A DNA stretch of 47,481 bases from Sphingomonadaceae bacterium (GTDB lineage: Bacteria; Pseudomonadota; Alphaproteobacteria; Sphingomonadales; Sphingomonadaceae), in NCBI GenBank assembly GCA_021732525.1, contig JAKFUU010000039.1, forward strand, positions 1 through 47,481. The letters are read 5' to 3'. Within the stretch, counting starts at the first letter, position 1. The number at the start of each line of letters is the position of its first letter. A program made the position numbers and the translations under genes. Positions 27,931-35,828 of this stretch are shown here, one piece after another. The notes beneath the pieces are model-generated. The model did not search any database, had not been told where the DNA came from, and saw only the letters and a program-made list of their open reading frames with translations.

Positions 27931-28036
27931 CCTGCCGCCTCTCTCTCCTCCTCCCAAAGCGGCAGGAAGCAGTGGCACCCCGGTTACGCTAACAGAAACC
28001 GTCCCATCGCATCGGCGAAGGGGCGGTTTCTTTTTT
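27931..28036 (+). ncRNA. Candidate anti-Shine-Dalgarno small RNA in the phasin 3' region
   Basis: The 8-bp stem CCTGCCGC / GCGGCAGG (27931-27938 with 27959-27966) exposes a 20-base pyrimidine loop, CTCTCTCCTCCTCCC plus flanks. An intrinsic terminator follows at 27995-28036, so a transcript of about 110 bases would have a CCUCC-rich loop hairpin followed by a terminator hairpin. This is the plan of alphaproteobacterial CCUCC-loop RNAs (alpha-r14 and the CcsR group). No separate promoter is seen, so it may be processed from phasin mRNA. Inference from sequence and family knowledge. Confidence 0.5.
27995..28036 (+). terminator. Intrinsic terminator after the phasin gene
   Basis: GAAACCGTCCC pairs with GGGGCGGTTTC across a loop of about 14 bases and is followed at once by TTTTTT. 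It ends the phasin transcript and any small RNA within its 3' region. Confidence 0.85.
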
Positions 28037-28091
28037 GCAGTAACCATTTTCAAGGCTTGCGGCGAACAATAGTCTACCCTATTTTATCCTA

Positions 28092-28448
28092 ATGGATTTT
28101 ATGATGAGCGCGAACAAAGATGATGCCAATGGCGGTGATAACGGCGGCGATGTCCCTGGCATAGGTTTGGCCACGCGCACGCGCCCCAAAACCAAAAAAC
28201 CCAGCCTCTACAAAGTGCTGCTGCTCAATGACGATTATACGCCAATGGAATTTGTCGTCCATGTGCTGAAAGCATTTTTTCAAATGAGCACCGATCAAGC
28301 CACCCAGGTGATGCTTCACGTCCACCAAAAAGGTATCGGCGTTTGCGGGATATTTTCCTATGAAGTCGCCGAAACCAAAGTCACGCAAGTGATGGATTTC
28401 GCCAAAAAAGCCCAACACCCGCTGCAATGCACGCTGGAAAAGGCTTAG
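28092..28448 (+). CDS. clpS: ATP-dependent Clp protease adaptor ClpS
   Basis: A 118-residue adaptor that hands N-degron substrates to ClpAP. The ClpS core starts at [24 protein letters not shown], with the substrate-pocket [10 protein letters not shown] motif, and continues with [25 protein letters not shown], including the His of the pocket (H in VHQKG). The first 35 residues are a polar tail. ATGs at 28092, 28101 and 28104 are all possible starts; none has a strong ribosome site. clpA is not adjacent. A structured repeat begins two bases after the stop codon. Confidence 0.93.
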   Translation: MDFMMSANKDDANGGDNGGDVPGIGLATRTRPKTKKPSLYKVLLLNDDYTPMEFVVHVLKAFFQMSTDQATQVMLHVHQKGIGVCGIFSYEVAETKVTQVMDFAKKAQHPLQCTLEKA

Positions 28449-28449
28449 G

Positions 28450-28493
28450 GCGATTTTGAGTGAGGTGGAAACACCGAACGGCTCGGAAATCGT
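28450..28493 (+). repeat. Structured dispersed repeat, copy 2
   Basis: Second copy of the element at 5695-5738, again beginning immediately after a stop codon (clpS). The stem is GCGATTT / AAATCGT, where the changed outer base still allows a G-U pair. The inner GGTG-GAAA-CACC hairpin is unchanged, and the 33-base core 28460-28492 is identical. Confidence 0.7.
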
Positions 28494-28681
28494 GGAAAAC
28501 AGGGAAACTAGACCCGATTTCGAGCATATTTGCACACCGGCGGCATCACAACGCATGAACGGGCAGCCGGCCCGCGCTTCCCGAAAACCGGGAAAGGTTG
28601 AAAAATTGCGGAAAGCTGCCCCTGTCTTATGTCGTCAAAAAATATATTGTTTCAGAATGAATGTTCTGTTATTAATCTAAT

Positions 28682-29272
28682 ATGCCGCGCACTGCAGCCT
28701 CCAACACCAATGAGATCATTGACGCAGCAATGCGTTATTTCTGGCAACATGGCTATTATGCCGCTTCAATTGACAAGATCGTGGACGCCATCGGTGGCAA
28801 TCGCCATGCGATCTACACCGCCATTGGAAGCAAAAGCGAACTTTATCGGCGCTGCTTCGCTACCTATCAATCAGCGGTAGTTACGCCAGCCTTTTCTGTG
28901 GTTGAACAATCAAGTGCCAATCTGGCAGCGATTGCCCAATATCTTGAGGTGCAAATTGCACGGGCGGAATCGATGGGGTTACCGGGGCCGGGATGCCTAG
29001 TCGCCAACGCGATGATTGAAACCGCGCCGCGTGATCCCGACATTGCTGACGAAGTTAACATGCATCATCAACGGTTGCGCGCTGGGTTTGCAAATGCCCT
29101 TTCCAATGAAAATAGCTCGCTGACCGCCGCCGAAGTCTGCGCCTTGGCAGATTTTCTGGTCATCACAGCGCAAGGCCTATGGTCTATGTCGCGGGCGGTC
29201 ACATCGGCGGCACCAATGCGAGCCCATGTTGCAACCACATTATCACTCTTACGCACAAGGATCGACCAATGA
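28682..29272 (+). CDS. TetR/AcrR-family transcriptional regulator
   Basis: A 196-residue regulator. The N-terminal helix-turn-helix reads NEIIDAAMRYFWQHGYYAASIDKIVDAIGGNRHAIYTAIGSKSELY (about residues 10-55), very typical of TetR proteins such as the ComR/YcdC-like group. The C-terminal ligand domain includes GPGCLVANAMIE. It overlaps a small membrane protein gene by 4 bp, so it probably controls its own operon. The sequence around 28650-28670 (CAGAATGAATGTTCTG) is a weak inverted repeat and might be its operator. Confidence 0.9.
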   Translation: MPRTAASNTNEIIDAAMRYFWQHGYYAASIDKIVDAIGGNRHAIYTAIGSKSELYRRCFATYQSAVVTPAFSVVEQSSANLAAIAQYLEVQIARAESMGLPGPGCLVANAMIETAPRDPDIADEVNMHHQRLRAGFANALSNENSSLTAAEVCALADFLVITAQGLWSMSRAVTSAAPMRAHVATTLSLLRTRIDQ

Positions 29273-29772
29273 AAGCGCGCCCCAAAGCAAGCAACAGCAT
29301 GGTAGAATCCCCGGCCACTCGCCGCCAATTCTGGATAGCGTTTGCAATCAACACTATTTGGATCAATGTATCCGAAATCTGGCGCTATCTGGTGATCATC
29401 AAGCCTATGTTGCATGAGACTTTCCCAGACCGAGCGGACATCGCGCCATTCACCCTGCCTATATTTGGCCTCTGGTCGATATGGGACACTTGGCTTGTTT
29501 TTGCTGCGACTGGGTTCTTCTGGCTGTATCTGAATTGGGCCGGTAGCACCATCCGTCAGTCCTTGATCGCTGCGACCGTCTTTACCATTACCGTCTTTGG
29601 GTTGCTTTGGTTTGGTATCGCCAACATGGGCTTGGCCCCGATGCGCTTCTTTTGGACAGCCTTGCCGCTGGCGTGGGTCGAACAAGCCGTCGCAGCATTG
29701 ATTGTGATGTGGGCTATGAACAGAAGAATAGGACAAGCACGCCCCCCTTGCGTCGCACCCAAATCCCGCTAA
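29269..29772 (+). CDS. Small membrane protein of unknown function
   Basis: A 167-residue protein with about four hydrophobic segments (about residues 20-40, 60-82, 95-115, 125-148). The ATG at 29269 overlaps the TetR stop (ATGA), so the frame opening further upstream at 29179 is not needed. It is probably regulated by the TetR protein and might be a small transport or stress protein, but I recognise no family. Confidence 0.7.
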   Translation: MKARPKASNSMVESPATRRQFWIAFAINTIWINVSEIWRYLVIIKPMLHETFPDRADIAPFTLPIFGLWSIWDTWLVFAATGFFWLYLNWAGSTIRQSLIAATVFTITVFGLLWFGIANMGLAPMRFFWTALPLAWVEQAVAALIVMWAMNRRIGQARPPCVAPKSR

Positions 29773-29781
29773 TTATAAGCG

Positions 29782-31065
29782 ATGGACAAGATAATCATTC
29801 GCGGCGGCAATCCGCTTAAGGGCCAAATTCCGATTTCCGGGGCGAAGAATAGCGCGCTGACTTTGCTGCCTTGCGCGCTCCTAACCGATGAGCCGGTGAC
29901 CTTGCGCAATTTGCCGCGGCTTGCCGATATTGACGGGTTTCAGCATTTGATGAACCAGTTCGGCGTATCGACCAGCATCGCGGGCGCGCGGCCCGAAGAT
30001 TTTGGCCGGGTGATGACCCTGCAAGCCACGCGGATGACGAGCAACACCGCGCCTTATGATCTGGTGCGCAAAATGCGCGCATCGATCCTCGTGCTGGGGC
30101 CATTGCTGGCGCGCACGGGGGAGGCGACGGTTTCGCTGCCCGGTGGCTGCGCGATTGGCAACCGCCCGATCGATCTGCATCTGAAAGCGCTGGAGGCCTT
30201 TGGCGCGCGTATCGAAGTGGCGGCAGGATATGTGAAGGCGAGCGCGCCCAAAGGCGGCCTTCCCGGCGGCACCTATAGCTTTCCGGTGGTGTCGGTCGGC
30301 GCGACTGAAAATGCGGTGATGGCGGCGGCTTTATCCAAGGGCAGCTGCATCCTCCACAATGCCGCGCGCGAGCCGGAGATTGTCGATCTATGCAATTTGC
30401 TCGTCGCCATGGGAGCAGAGATCGAAGGCATCGGCAGCGGCGATTTGACCATACAGGGTAAGGACCGGCTGCACGGCGCAACCTACCGCGTGATGAGCGA
30501 TAGAATCGAAGCGGGCAGCTATGCCTGCGCCGCCGCGATGACCGGCGGCGATGTCGAGCTGCTGGGCGCCAGGGCCAGCGAGATGGATGCGACCATCGCC
30601 GCCCTGCGCGCCGCGGGCGTGAGCGTTACGGAAACCGCAAAAGGCGTCCGCGTTTCGCGCGATGGGCCGATGAAGGCGATCACGCTGACCACCGCGCCCT
30701 ATCCCGGATTTGCGACCGATATGCAGGCGCAATTTATGGCGATGCTTTGCCTTGCCGAAGGCTCCAGCGTGCTGACCGAAACGATCTTTGAAAACCGTTA
30801 TATGCATGTGCCCGAATTGAACCGGATGGGCGCGAATATCGAAACCAAGGGCCGCACCGCGATTGTCCACGGCATCAAAGGCTTCACCGGCGCGCCGGTG
30901 ATGGCCACCGACCTGCGCGCGTCGATGAGCCTGGTGATGGCGGGGCTGGTGGCGGACGGCGAAACGCAGGTGAGCCGGCTCTATCACCTCGACCGCGGTT
31001 ATGAGCGGCTGGAAGAAAAGCTGCAATTGGTCGGCGCGGATGTGGAACGGGTGGGTTCGGATTGA
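29782..31065 (+). CDS. murA: UDP-N-acetylglucosamine 1-carboxyvinyltransferase
   Basis: A 427-residue enolpyruvyl transferase for the first committed step of peptidoglycan synthesis in the cytoplasm. Key residues: the Lys22-Asn23 pair in ISGAKNSAL; Cys123 in [15 protein letters not shown], the fosfomycin-reactive catalytic Cys; and the Arg/Asp-containing [15 protein letters not shown] near the C-terminus. The length is normal. It follows the small membrane protein by 9 bp. A paired palindrome begins about 25 bp after its stop and may end the transcript. Confidence 0.96.
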   Translation: MDKIIIRGGNPLKGQIPISGAKNSALTLLPCALLTDEPVTLRNLPRLADIDGFQHLMNQFGVSTSIAGARPEDFGRVMTLQATRMTSNTAPYDLVRKMRASILVLGPLLARTGEATVSLPGGCAIGNRPIDLHLKALEAFGARIEVAAGYVKASAPKGGLPGGTYSFPVVSVGATENAVMAAALSKGSCILHNAAREPEIVDLCNLLVAMGAEIEGIGSGDLTIQGKDRLHGATYRVMSDRIEAGSYACAAAMTGGDVELLGARASEMDATIAALRAAGVSVTETAKGVRVSRDGPMKAITLTTAPYPGFATDMQAQFMAMLCLAEGSSVLTETIFENRYMHVPELNRMGANIETKGRTAIVHGIKGFTGAPVMATDLRASMSLVMAGLVADGETQVSRLYHLDRGYERLEEKLQLVGADVERVGSD

Positions 31066-31088
31066 TTTTGAGGTTTCGTGACACTGAG

Positions 31089-31186
31089 GGAGATCCCGGC
31101 TTTCGCCGGGATGACGTGTAAGTTTAGATGAGTGTAGTTTAACCAACTGAAATTTAACCGTCATCCCGGCGAAAGCCGGGATCTCC
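31089..31186. repeat. Paired palindromic repeat, type A, copy 2
   Basis: Arms 31089-31116 and 31159-31186 are perfect 28-bp inverses (GGAGATCCCGGCTTTCGCCG and onward) with CGTCAT facing inward. The spacer starts GTGTAAGTTTAGATG, close to GTGCAAGTTTAGATG in the element at 5782. The GIY-YIG frame opens right after the last base of the right arm. Confidence 0.85.
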
Positions 31187-31237
31187 TAAAGTCATAAACT
31201 GACAAGGAACGGTAAGCTGTCCGCCTACGTCTATATC

Positions 31238-31504
31238 ATGAATAACCGAAAAGGCGGCCAAGTTTACATTGGCGTTACAGCAAATTTGCCCGCGCGCGTT
31301 TATCAGCACCGAACGGGGGGAGGCAGCAAATGGGCGAAGAAATATAATTGCACGCGGCTCGTCTATTATGAGCAATTTGGACGGATAGAAGATGCAATTG
31401 TTCGTGAAAAGGCGATGAAAGAATGGCAGCGGCCGTGGAAGGATCGGTTGATTGAAAGTATCAATCCGGGCTGGGATGATCTTTGGGATGGGTTAAACGG
31501 ATAG
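31238..31504 (+). CDS. Small GIY-YIG domain endonuclease-like protein (start uncertain)
   Basis: 88 residues from the first ATG. The domain's first motif lies upstream: in frame one reads KLSAYVYIM before the ATG, where YVYI is the GIY strand and QVYIGVT the YIG strand. The real product therefore probably starts earlier, near a CTG at 31217 that has AAGGAAC in front; no ATG, GTG or TTG occurs between the TAA at 31187 and 31238. Conserved features are the Arg in LPARVYQHR and Glu in VREKAMKEWQR, followed by NPGWDDLWD. Relatives are widespread one-domain GIY-YIG proteins of unknown role. Flanked on both sides by type A palindromes. It may be a decayed gene that lost its start codon. Confidence 0.8.
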   Translation: MNNRKGGQVYIGVTANLPARVYQHRTGGGSKWAKKYNCTRLVYYEQFGRIEDAIVREKAMKEWQRPWKDRLIESINPGWDDLWDGLNG

Positions 31505-31520
31505 GCTGGCGGTTTGCCGA

Positions 31521-31675
31521 TGGAGATCCCGGCTTTCGCCGGGATGACGGTTGGCACGAACAGCGTGAAATAGGAGTCACACTGCCCGCTCTATCTGTAT
31601 GTTGTCGCATCGCTTTATGCGAAAAACTTCATACATCCAACTTACAGGTCATCCCGGCAAAAGCCAGGATCTCCA
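31521..31675. repeat. Type A palindromes downstream of the GIY-YIG gene
   Basis: A left arm (31521-31550, GGAGATCCCGGCTTTCGCCG and on) and a degenerate right arm (31648-31675, GGTCATCCCGGCAAAAGCCA and on) form an inverted pair with inward CGTCA ends and a longer spacer of about 100 bp. The spacer shows no gene. Confidence 0.75.
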
Positions 31676-31698
31676 GCAGTTCACCATAGTGCTAAAAT

Positions 31699-31929
31699 TT
31701 AAAGCCCGGCCACCAACCAAACCCGAATGGCACTCGCCAATCCCGGCGGAGTTGGGCTCTTAATGCGCTGAGCATCAATTTCAGCGACCAGCGCGCTCAC
31801 CGCCTGCTCGCGCGCCAGCGCCGCCGCTTTCAGCATATCCCAGAAAAGCGGCTCCAAGCTGATGCTCGTCTGATGCCCATTGATGGTGACGCTGCGTTTT
31901 ACCGGGGGGTGATAATATTCCGCCGCCAT
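31699..31929 (-). CDS. Ribbon-helix-helix domain protein
   Basis: A 76-residue protein matching the RHH_4-type domain: KRSVTINGHQTSISLEPLFWDMLKAAALAREQAVSALVAEID, followed by LASAIRVWLVAG. Such small proteins are probably DNA-binding regulators, although targets are unknown. The ATG at 31929 lies 7 bp after the tyrA stop, so it is the last gene of a hisC-tyrA-RHH unit. An ATG at 31971 inside tyrA would add a 14-residue extension and cannot be ruled out. Confidence 0.78.
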   Translation of the reverse strand: MAAEYYHPPVKRSVTINGHQTSISLEPLFWDMLKAAALAREQAVSALVAEIDAQRIKSPTPPGLASAIRVWLVAGL

Positions 31930-31936
31930 ATCCCGC

Positions 31937-32842
31937 TCAATGCTTCCGGCCAAAATCAGGGGCGTCGTCATCCTGCCCCTGTTCGACGATGGAGCGGCGG
32001 ATGGCGCGAGTGCGGGTGAACAGCGCCTCGAGCTCGTCGCCTTTGTCATAACGGATGGCGCGTTGCAGCGCGGTGAGGTCTTCGGAAAAACGTTGCAGCA
32101 TTTCGAGCACCGCGTCTTTGTTGGACAGGAATACATCGCGCCACATGACGGGATCGGACGCGGCGATGCGGGTGAAATCGCGAAAGCCGCCTGCGGAGTA
32201 TTTGATCACTTCGCTTTGCGTCACCTCCTCCAGATCGTTGGCGGTGCCCACGATGGTATAGGCGATTAAATGCGGCAAATGGCTGGTGATGGCGAGCACC
32301 ATGTCGTGATGCCGCGCGTCCATTGTCTCGACATCGGCGCCCAGCCGCTGCCAGAAGCTGCGCAATCGTTCGGTGGCAACTTCAGGCGCATTTTCGGACG
32401 GGGTTAGGATGCACCAGCGGCCCTTGAATAGCGTTGCAAAGCCTGCATCCGGCCCGCTTTTTTCGGTGCCCGCCACCGGATGCGCGGGAATGATCGTCAC
32501 GCCGGGTAGCGCCGCCGATAAGGCTTCAAACACGCTGACTTTGCAGCTGCCAACATCGCTGACGATGGCATCGGCGGGCAAATCACCGGCAAATTCCGCT
32601 GCCACCGCGCCCATCGCGCCCACCGGCACGCATAGCAGCACCAGGTCGGCGTCGATCACCGATGTGCCCGCCGTGTCGGTGATATCGTCGCAGAAATTTA
32701 ACGAACGGGCGTGGTCGCGCACGCCGGCATCGCTATCATAACCGGTGATCCGCACACCCGGCATTTGCGCGCGGATGGCGCGTGCCACCGATGATCCGAT
32801 GAGGCCAAGGCCGATGATCGTCACGCGCGCGAATGGCAGCAT
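31937..32842 (-). CDS. tyrA: Prephenate/arogenate dehydrogenase
   Basis: A 301-residue NAD(P)-dependent dehydrogenase of tyrosine synthesis. Rossmann motif VTIIGLGLIGSS at the N-terminus, SDVGSCK, IIPAHPVAGTEKSG (the signature with the active-site His) and GGFRDFTRIAASDPVMWRDV. No chorismate mutase or ACT domain, so it is the monofunctional TyrC-like type; prephenate versus arogenate use is not decided by sequence. Its ATG shares one base with the hisC stop (TGATG), which shows co-translation with the aminotransferase acting on the same pathway. Confidence 0.92.
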   Translation of the reverse strand: MLPFARVTIIGLGLIGSSVARAIRAQMPGVRITGYDSDAGVRDHARSLNFCDDITDTAGTSVIDADLVLLCVPVGAMGAVAAEFAGDLPADAIVSDVGSCKVSVFEALSAALPGVTIIPAHPVAGTEKSGPDAGFATLFKGRWCILTPSENAPEVATERLRSFWQRLGADVETMDARHHDMVLAITSHLPHLIAYTIVGTANDLEEVTQSEVIKYSAGGFRDFTRIAASDPVMWRDVFLSNKDAVLEMLQRFSEDLTALQRAIRYDKGDELEALFTRTRAIRRSIVEQGQDDDAPDFGRKH

Positions 32843-33939
32843 CAGCGCGGGCGTTCCAATATCGCACGCAATGCAGCGATAAACCCGCGATTTTCGTCTT
32901 CGGTGCCAATCGTAATGCGCAAGGCATGGCCAAGCCCTTGGCCGGGCAAGCGCCGGACGACATAGCCCGCCTCGATCAATTCGGCATCCGCCGTCTCCGC
33001 GCTGACCGCACCGTCAAAAATCACCAGCAGGAAATTGGCGGCGGACGGCACGGCGCGCAGGCCGTGGTTGGACAGCGCCGCCACTTGTTCATCCATCCAG
33101 CCGCGCCACTGGCTATTATGCGCGCGGCTGGCCCGGACAAAATCTTGATCGCCAAGCGCCGCGATCGCCGCTGCTTGGCCCGCGCTGGTTACGTTAAACG
33201 GCCCGCGAATCCGGTTGAGCGTATCGATCAAATCGGCATGGCCATAGGCCCAGCCAATCCGCTCCGCCGCCAGCCCGTATATTTTGGAAAAGGTGCGCGT
33301 GATCAACACATTGTCATGGCGGCGCGCCAGATTAAAGGCCGCCGCGCCATCATTTTCCAGATATTCGCCATAAGCCTGATCCAGCACCAAGACCACGTCA
33401 CTGGGCAATCCGGCGTGCAGCCGCGCTATTTCGGCATCATCCATCACAGTGCCGGTGGGATTGTTGGGATTGGCCAGATAAACCAGCCGCGTTTTCGGTG
33501 TCACCAACGCGAGCAGCGCCTCCACATCGGTGCCATAATCTTTGTCGGGCGCCATGATCACCTCGGCACCGACTTTGCGCGTCGCAATATCATAAACGAC
33601 GAAGCCATAATTCACATGAATAATCTCATCGCCGACCCCGGCATAGCCCGCCGCGATCAGATTTAGCAGTTCATCGGAGCCGGTGCCGCAAACAATCCGA
33701 TCGGCATCCAACCCATAAGTTTGCGCTATTGCGGCGCGCAGGGCATTGCTTGCGGGATCGGGATAACGCGCCGCGCCGCCCGCCTGCGCCGCGAGCGCCG
33801 CGCTGGCCTGTGCGCTGCATCCAAGCGGATTTTCATTCGCGGATAATTTGATCAGCGCGCGGCCATCATCGGCCTTGGCCTTGCCCGGCGTATAGGCATG
33901 AATGGCGCGGATATAGCTTTTGGGGATCGGTTGATTCAT
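32842..33939 (-). CDS. hisC: Histidinol-phosphate/aromatic aminotransferase (HisC family)
   Basis: A 365-residue PLP-dependent class I/II aminotransferase. Signatures: LIKLSANENPLG near the N-terminus, ANPNNPTGT (PLP-binding Asn), DQAYGEY (Asp and Tyr contacts), and TRTFSKIYGLAAERIGWAYG with the Schiff-base Lys. Being coupled to tyrA, it may be the aromatic (prephenate or tyrosine) paralog rather than the histidine one. The starts at 33939 (MNQPIPKS) and 33951 are both possible; earlier codons up to 34116 run into the metX promoter. Transcribed divergently from metX. Confidence 0.88.
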   Translation of the reverse strand: MNQPIPKSYIRAIHAYTPGKAKADDGRALIKLSANENPLGCSAQASAALAAQAGGAARYPDPASNALRAAIAQTYGLDADRIVCGTGSDELLNLIAAGYAGVGDEIIHVNYGFVVYDIATRKVGAEVIMAPDKDYGTDVEALLALVTPKTRLVYLANPNNPTGTVMDDAEIARLHAGLPSDVVLVLDQAYGEYLENDGAAAFNLARRHDNVLITRTFSKIYGLAAERIGWAYGHADLIDTLNRIRGPFNVTSAGQAAAIAALGDQDFVRASRAHNSQWRGWMDEQVAALSNHGLRAVPSAANFLLVIFDGAVSAETADAELIEAGYVVRRLPGQGLGHALRITIGTEDENRGFIAALRAILERPR

Positions 33940-34029
33940 GCTGCGCTGCATAACGGCAGCGCCGGGTAAAGCCAAGATGCAAAGCCCGTTTCCTGCCAAT
34001 AAGCTATTGTCTCTTGATCTTGCGCTGAT

Positions 34030-35196
34030 ATGGCATTTGCGATGACAAACGGCGGCGATATATGCGATGAACGCTTTGGCCTGAATAAAGCCGTGCGGCT
34101 CATGGGGCCGGTGCAACTGGAAAGCGGCGGGACATTTGCGCCGCTGGATTTTGCTTATGAAACATACGGCGCGCTGAATGCGGCACGCAGCAACGCGGTG
34201 CTAATCTGCCATGCGCTGACCGGCGATCAATATGTGGCCTCCACCCACCCTGTAACCGGAAAGCCCGGTTGGTGGACGCGGATGGTGGGCGCGGGCAAGC
34301 CAATCGATCCGCAGCGTCACTGCATCATCTGTATCAATGTGATGGGCAGCTGCATGGGTTCCTCCGGCCCGGCATCGATCAATCCGGGCACGGGCGAAGC
34401 TTATGGCATGGATTTCCCGGTGATCACGATTGGCGATATGGTCCGCGCGCAGGCGATATTGCTGGATCATTTGGGCATAGACACGCTGCAAGCGGTGGTC
34501 GGTGGTTCGATGGGCGGAATGCAAGCGCTCAGTTGGGCTTGCCTATTCCCCCGCCGCGTGCGCAGCGCGCTGGTGATCGCGTCGACCGCGCGGCATAGCG
34601 CGCAGAATATCGCCTTTCATGAGGTGGGGCGCCAAGCGATCATGGCCGATCCGCATTGGCATAGCGGCGCTTATTATAGCCAGGGCGAAGCACCGGCCGC
34701 GGGCCTCGCGGTGGCGCGGATGGCGGCGCATATCACCTATCTGTCCGAAGCCGGACTGACCGAAAAATTCGGACGGCGCTTGCAAGACCGGCCCGATGGA
34801 TCGAAGGGCGCAAAAACTTTTGGTTTTGATGCCGATTTTCAAGTCGAAAGCTATTTGCGACATCAAGGGCTCAGCTTTGTCGACCGGTTTGATGCCAATA
34901 GCTATCTCTATATCACCCGCGCCATGGATTATTGGGATTTGGCCGAGCCGCATGACGGCGTGCTGGCGCGGGCTTTTGCTGGCAGCAAAGCGCGTTTTTG
35001 CATCATCAGCTTTGATAGCGATTGGCTCTATCCCACATCCGAATCGCGCCGCATCGTCCATGCGCTAAATGCCGCGGGCGCGGCGGCGAGCTTTGTGGAA
35101 TTATCCTCGCCCTTTGGCCATGATAGCTTCCTGCTCGACGCGCCCGAACTCAACCGGATCGTTGATGGCTTTTTGCGCGCAGGCGAGGCGACATGA
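34030..35196 (+). CDS. metX: Homoserine O-acyltransferase
   Basis: A 388-residue alpha/beta hydrolase-fold enzyme that activates homoserine for methionine synthesis. Triad: Ser160 in [10 protein letters not shown], Asp331 in FDSDWLYP, His364 in [28 protein letters not shown] and ETYGALN are family motifs. Whether acetyl- or succinyl-CoA is used cannot be settled without modelling; alphaproteobacterial MetX proteins include both. A second ATG at 34042 is possible. It overlaps metW by 4 bp. No recognisable SAM riboswitch lies in the 90-bp upstream gap. Confidence 0.92.
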   Translation: MAFAMTNGGDICDERFGLNKAVRLMGPVQLESGGTFAPLDFAYETYGALNAARSNAVLICHALTGDQYVASTHPVTGKPGWWTRMVGAGKPIDPQRHCIICINVMGSCMGSSGPASINPGTGEAYGMDFPVITIGDMVRAQAILLDHLGIDTLQAVVGGSMGGMQALSWACLFPRRVRSALVIASTARHSAQNIAFHEVGRQAIMADPHWHSGAYYSQGEAPAAGLAVARMAAHITYLSEAGLTEKFGRRLQDRPDGSKGAKTFGFDADFQVESYLRHQGLSFVDRFDANSYLYITRAMDYWDLAEPHDGVLARAFAGSKARFCIISFDSDWLYPTSESRRIVHALNAAGAAASFVELSSPFGHDSFLLDAPELNRIVDGFLRAGEAT

Positions 35197-35786
35197 CCAT
35201 ATTGCGCCCCGACCTTGCCATTATCGCGGGCAATTTACGCCCCGGATCCAAAATATTGGATGTCGGCTGCGGTGATGGTCAATTGATGCTGGCGCTACAG
35301 CAGCATAAAAATGTCGATGCGCGCGGATTGGAGATTGATGGCCACGATGTCGCCAGCGCGGTGGCGCGCGGCCTATCGGTGGTGCAGGGTGATGCGGATA
35401 ATGACCTGGCCGCCTATCCGCACAATAGCTTTGATTATGCAATTTTGAGCCAAACGCTGCAAACCACGCGGCGGCCCGATATTGTGCTCGATCATCTACT
35501 ACGGATCGGGCGCGAAGCCTTTGTTTCCTTCCCAAATTTTGCTTATTGGCGGGTGCGCATGGCGTTAATGGCGCGCGGCCGGATGCCGGTTACCGCGCAT
35601 ATGCCCGCCTTATGGTATGAAACGCCCAATATCCATCATACCACTATTGGCGATTTCCGCGTCTTTTTGCGTGATCGCGGCGTTCGGATTAAAGGCGAAT
35701 GGTTTCTGTCCGGCGGTATGCCGCGCGGTGGCCGTATGGCCAACCTGTTCGCCGAACATGCCGTGTTTTTGCTGATTAAAGGTTAG
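35193..35786 (+). CDS. metW: Methionine biosynthesis protein MetW
   Basis: A 197-residue class I SAM-methyltransferase-like protein with [13 protein letters not shown] at the N-terminus and the MetW-specific [34 protein letters not shown] and [12 protein letters not shown] segments. MetW works with MetX, and recent work in related bacteria describes the two as partners for methionine synthesis. The ATG overlaps the metX stop (ATGA). Its 3' end converges on the GGDEF gene with a gap of about 42 bp; no terminator is obvious there. Confidence 0.93.
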   Translation: MTILRPDLAIIAGNLRPGSKILDVGCGDGQLMLALQQHKNVDARGLEIDGHDVASAVARGLSVVQGDADNDLAAYPHNSFDYAILSQTLQTTRRPDIVLDHLLRIGREAFVSFPNFAYWRVRMALMARGRMPVTAHMPALWYETPNIHHTTIGDFRVFLRDRGVRIKGEWFLSGGMPRGGRMANLFAEHAVFLLIKG

Positions 35787-35828
35787 GCTTTGTTTCCTTT
35801 TTGCAAGCGAACGGACAGTGACGCGGCC

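Noticed and set aside
33940-34029. Possible SAM riboswitch upstream of metX
   Set aside because: SAM-II-type elements occur at this place in alphaproteobacteria, but the 90-bp gap does not show the SAM-II stem and pseudoknot sequence, and no other riboswitch pattern fits.
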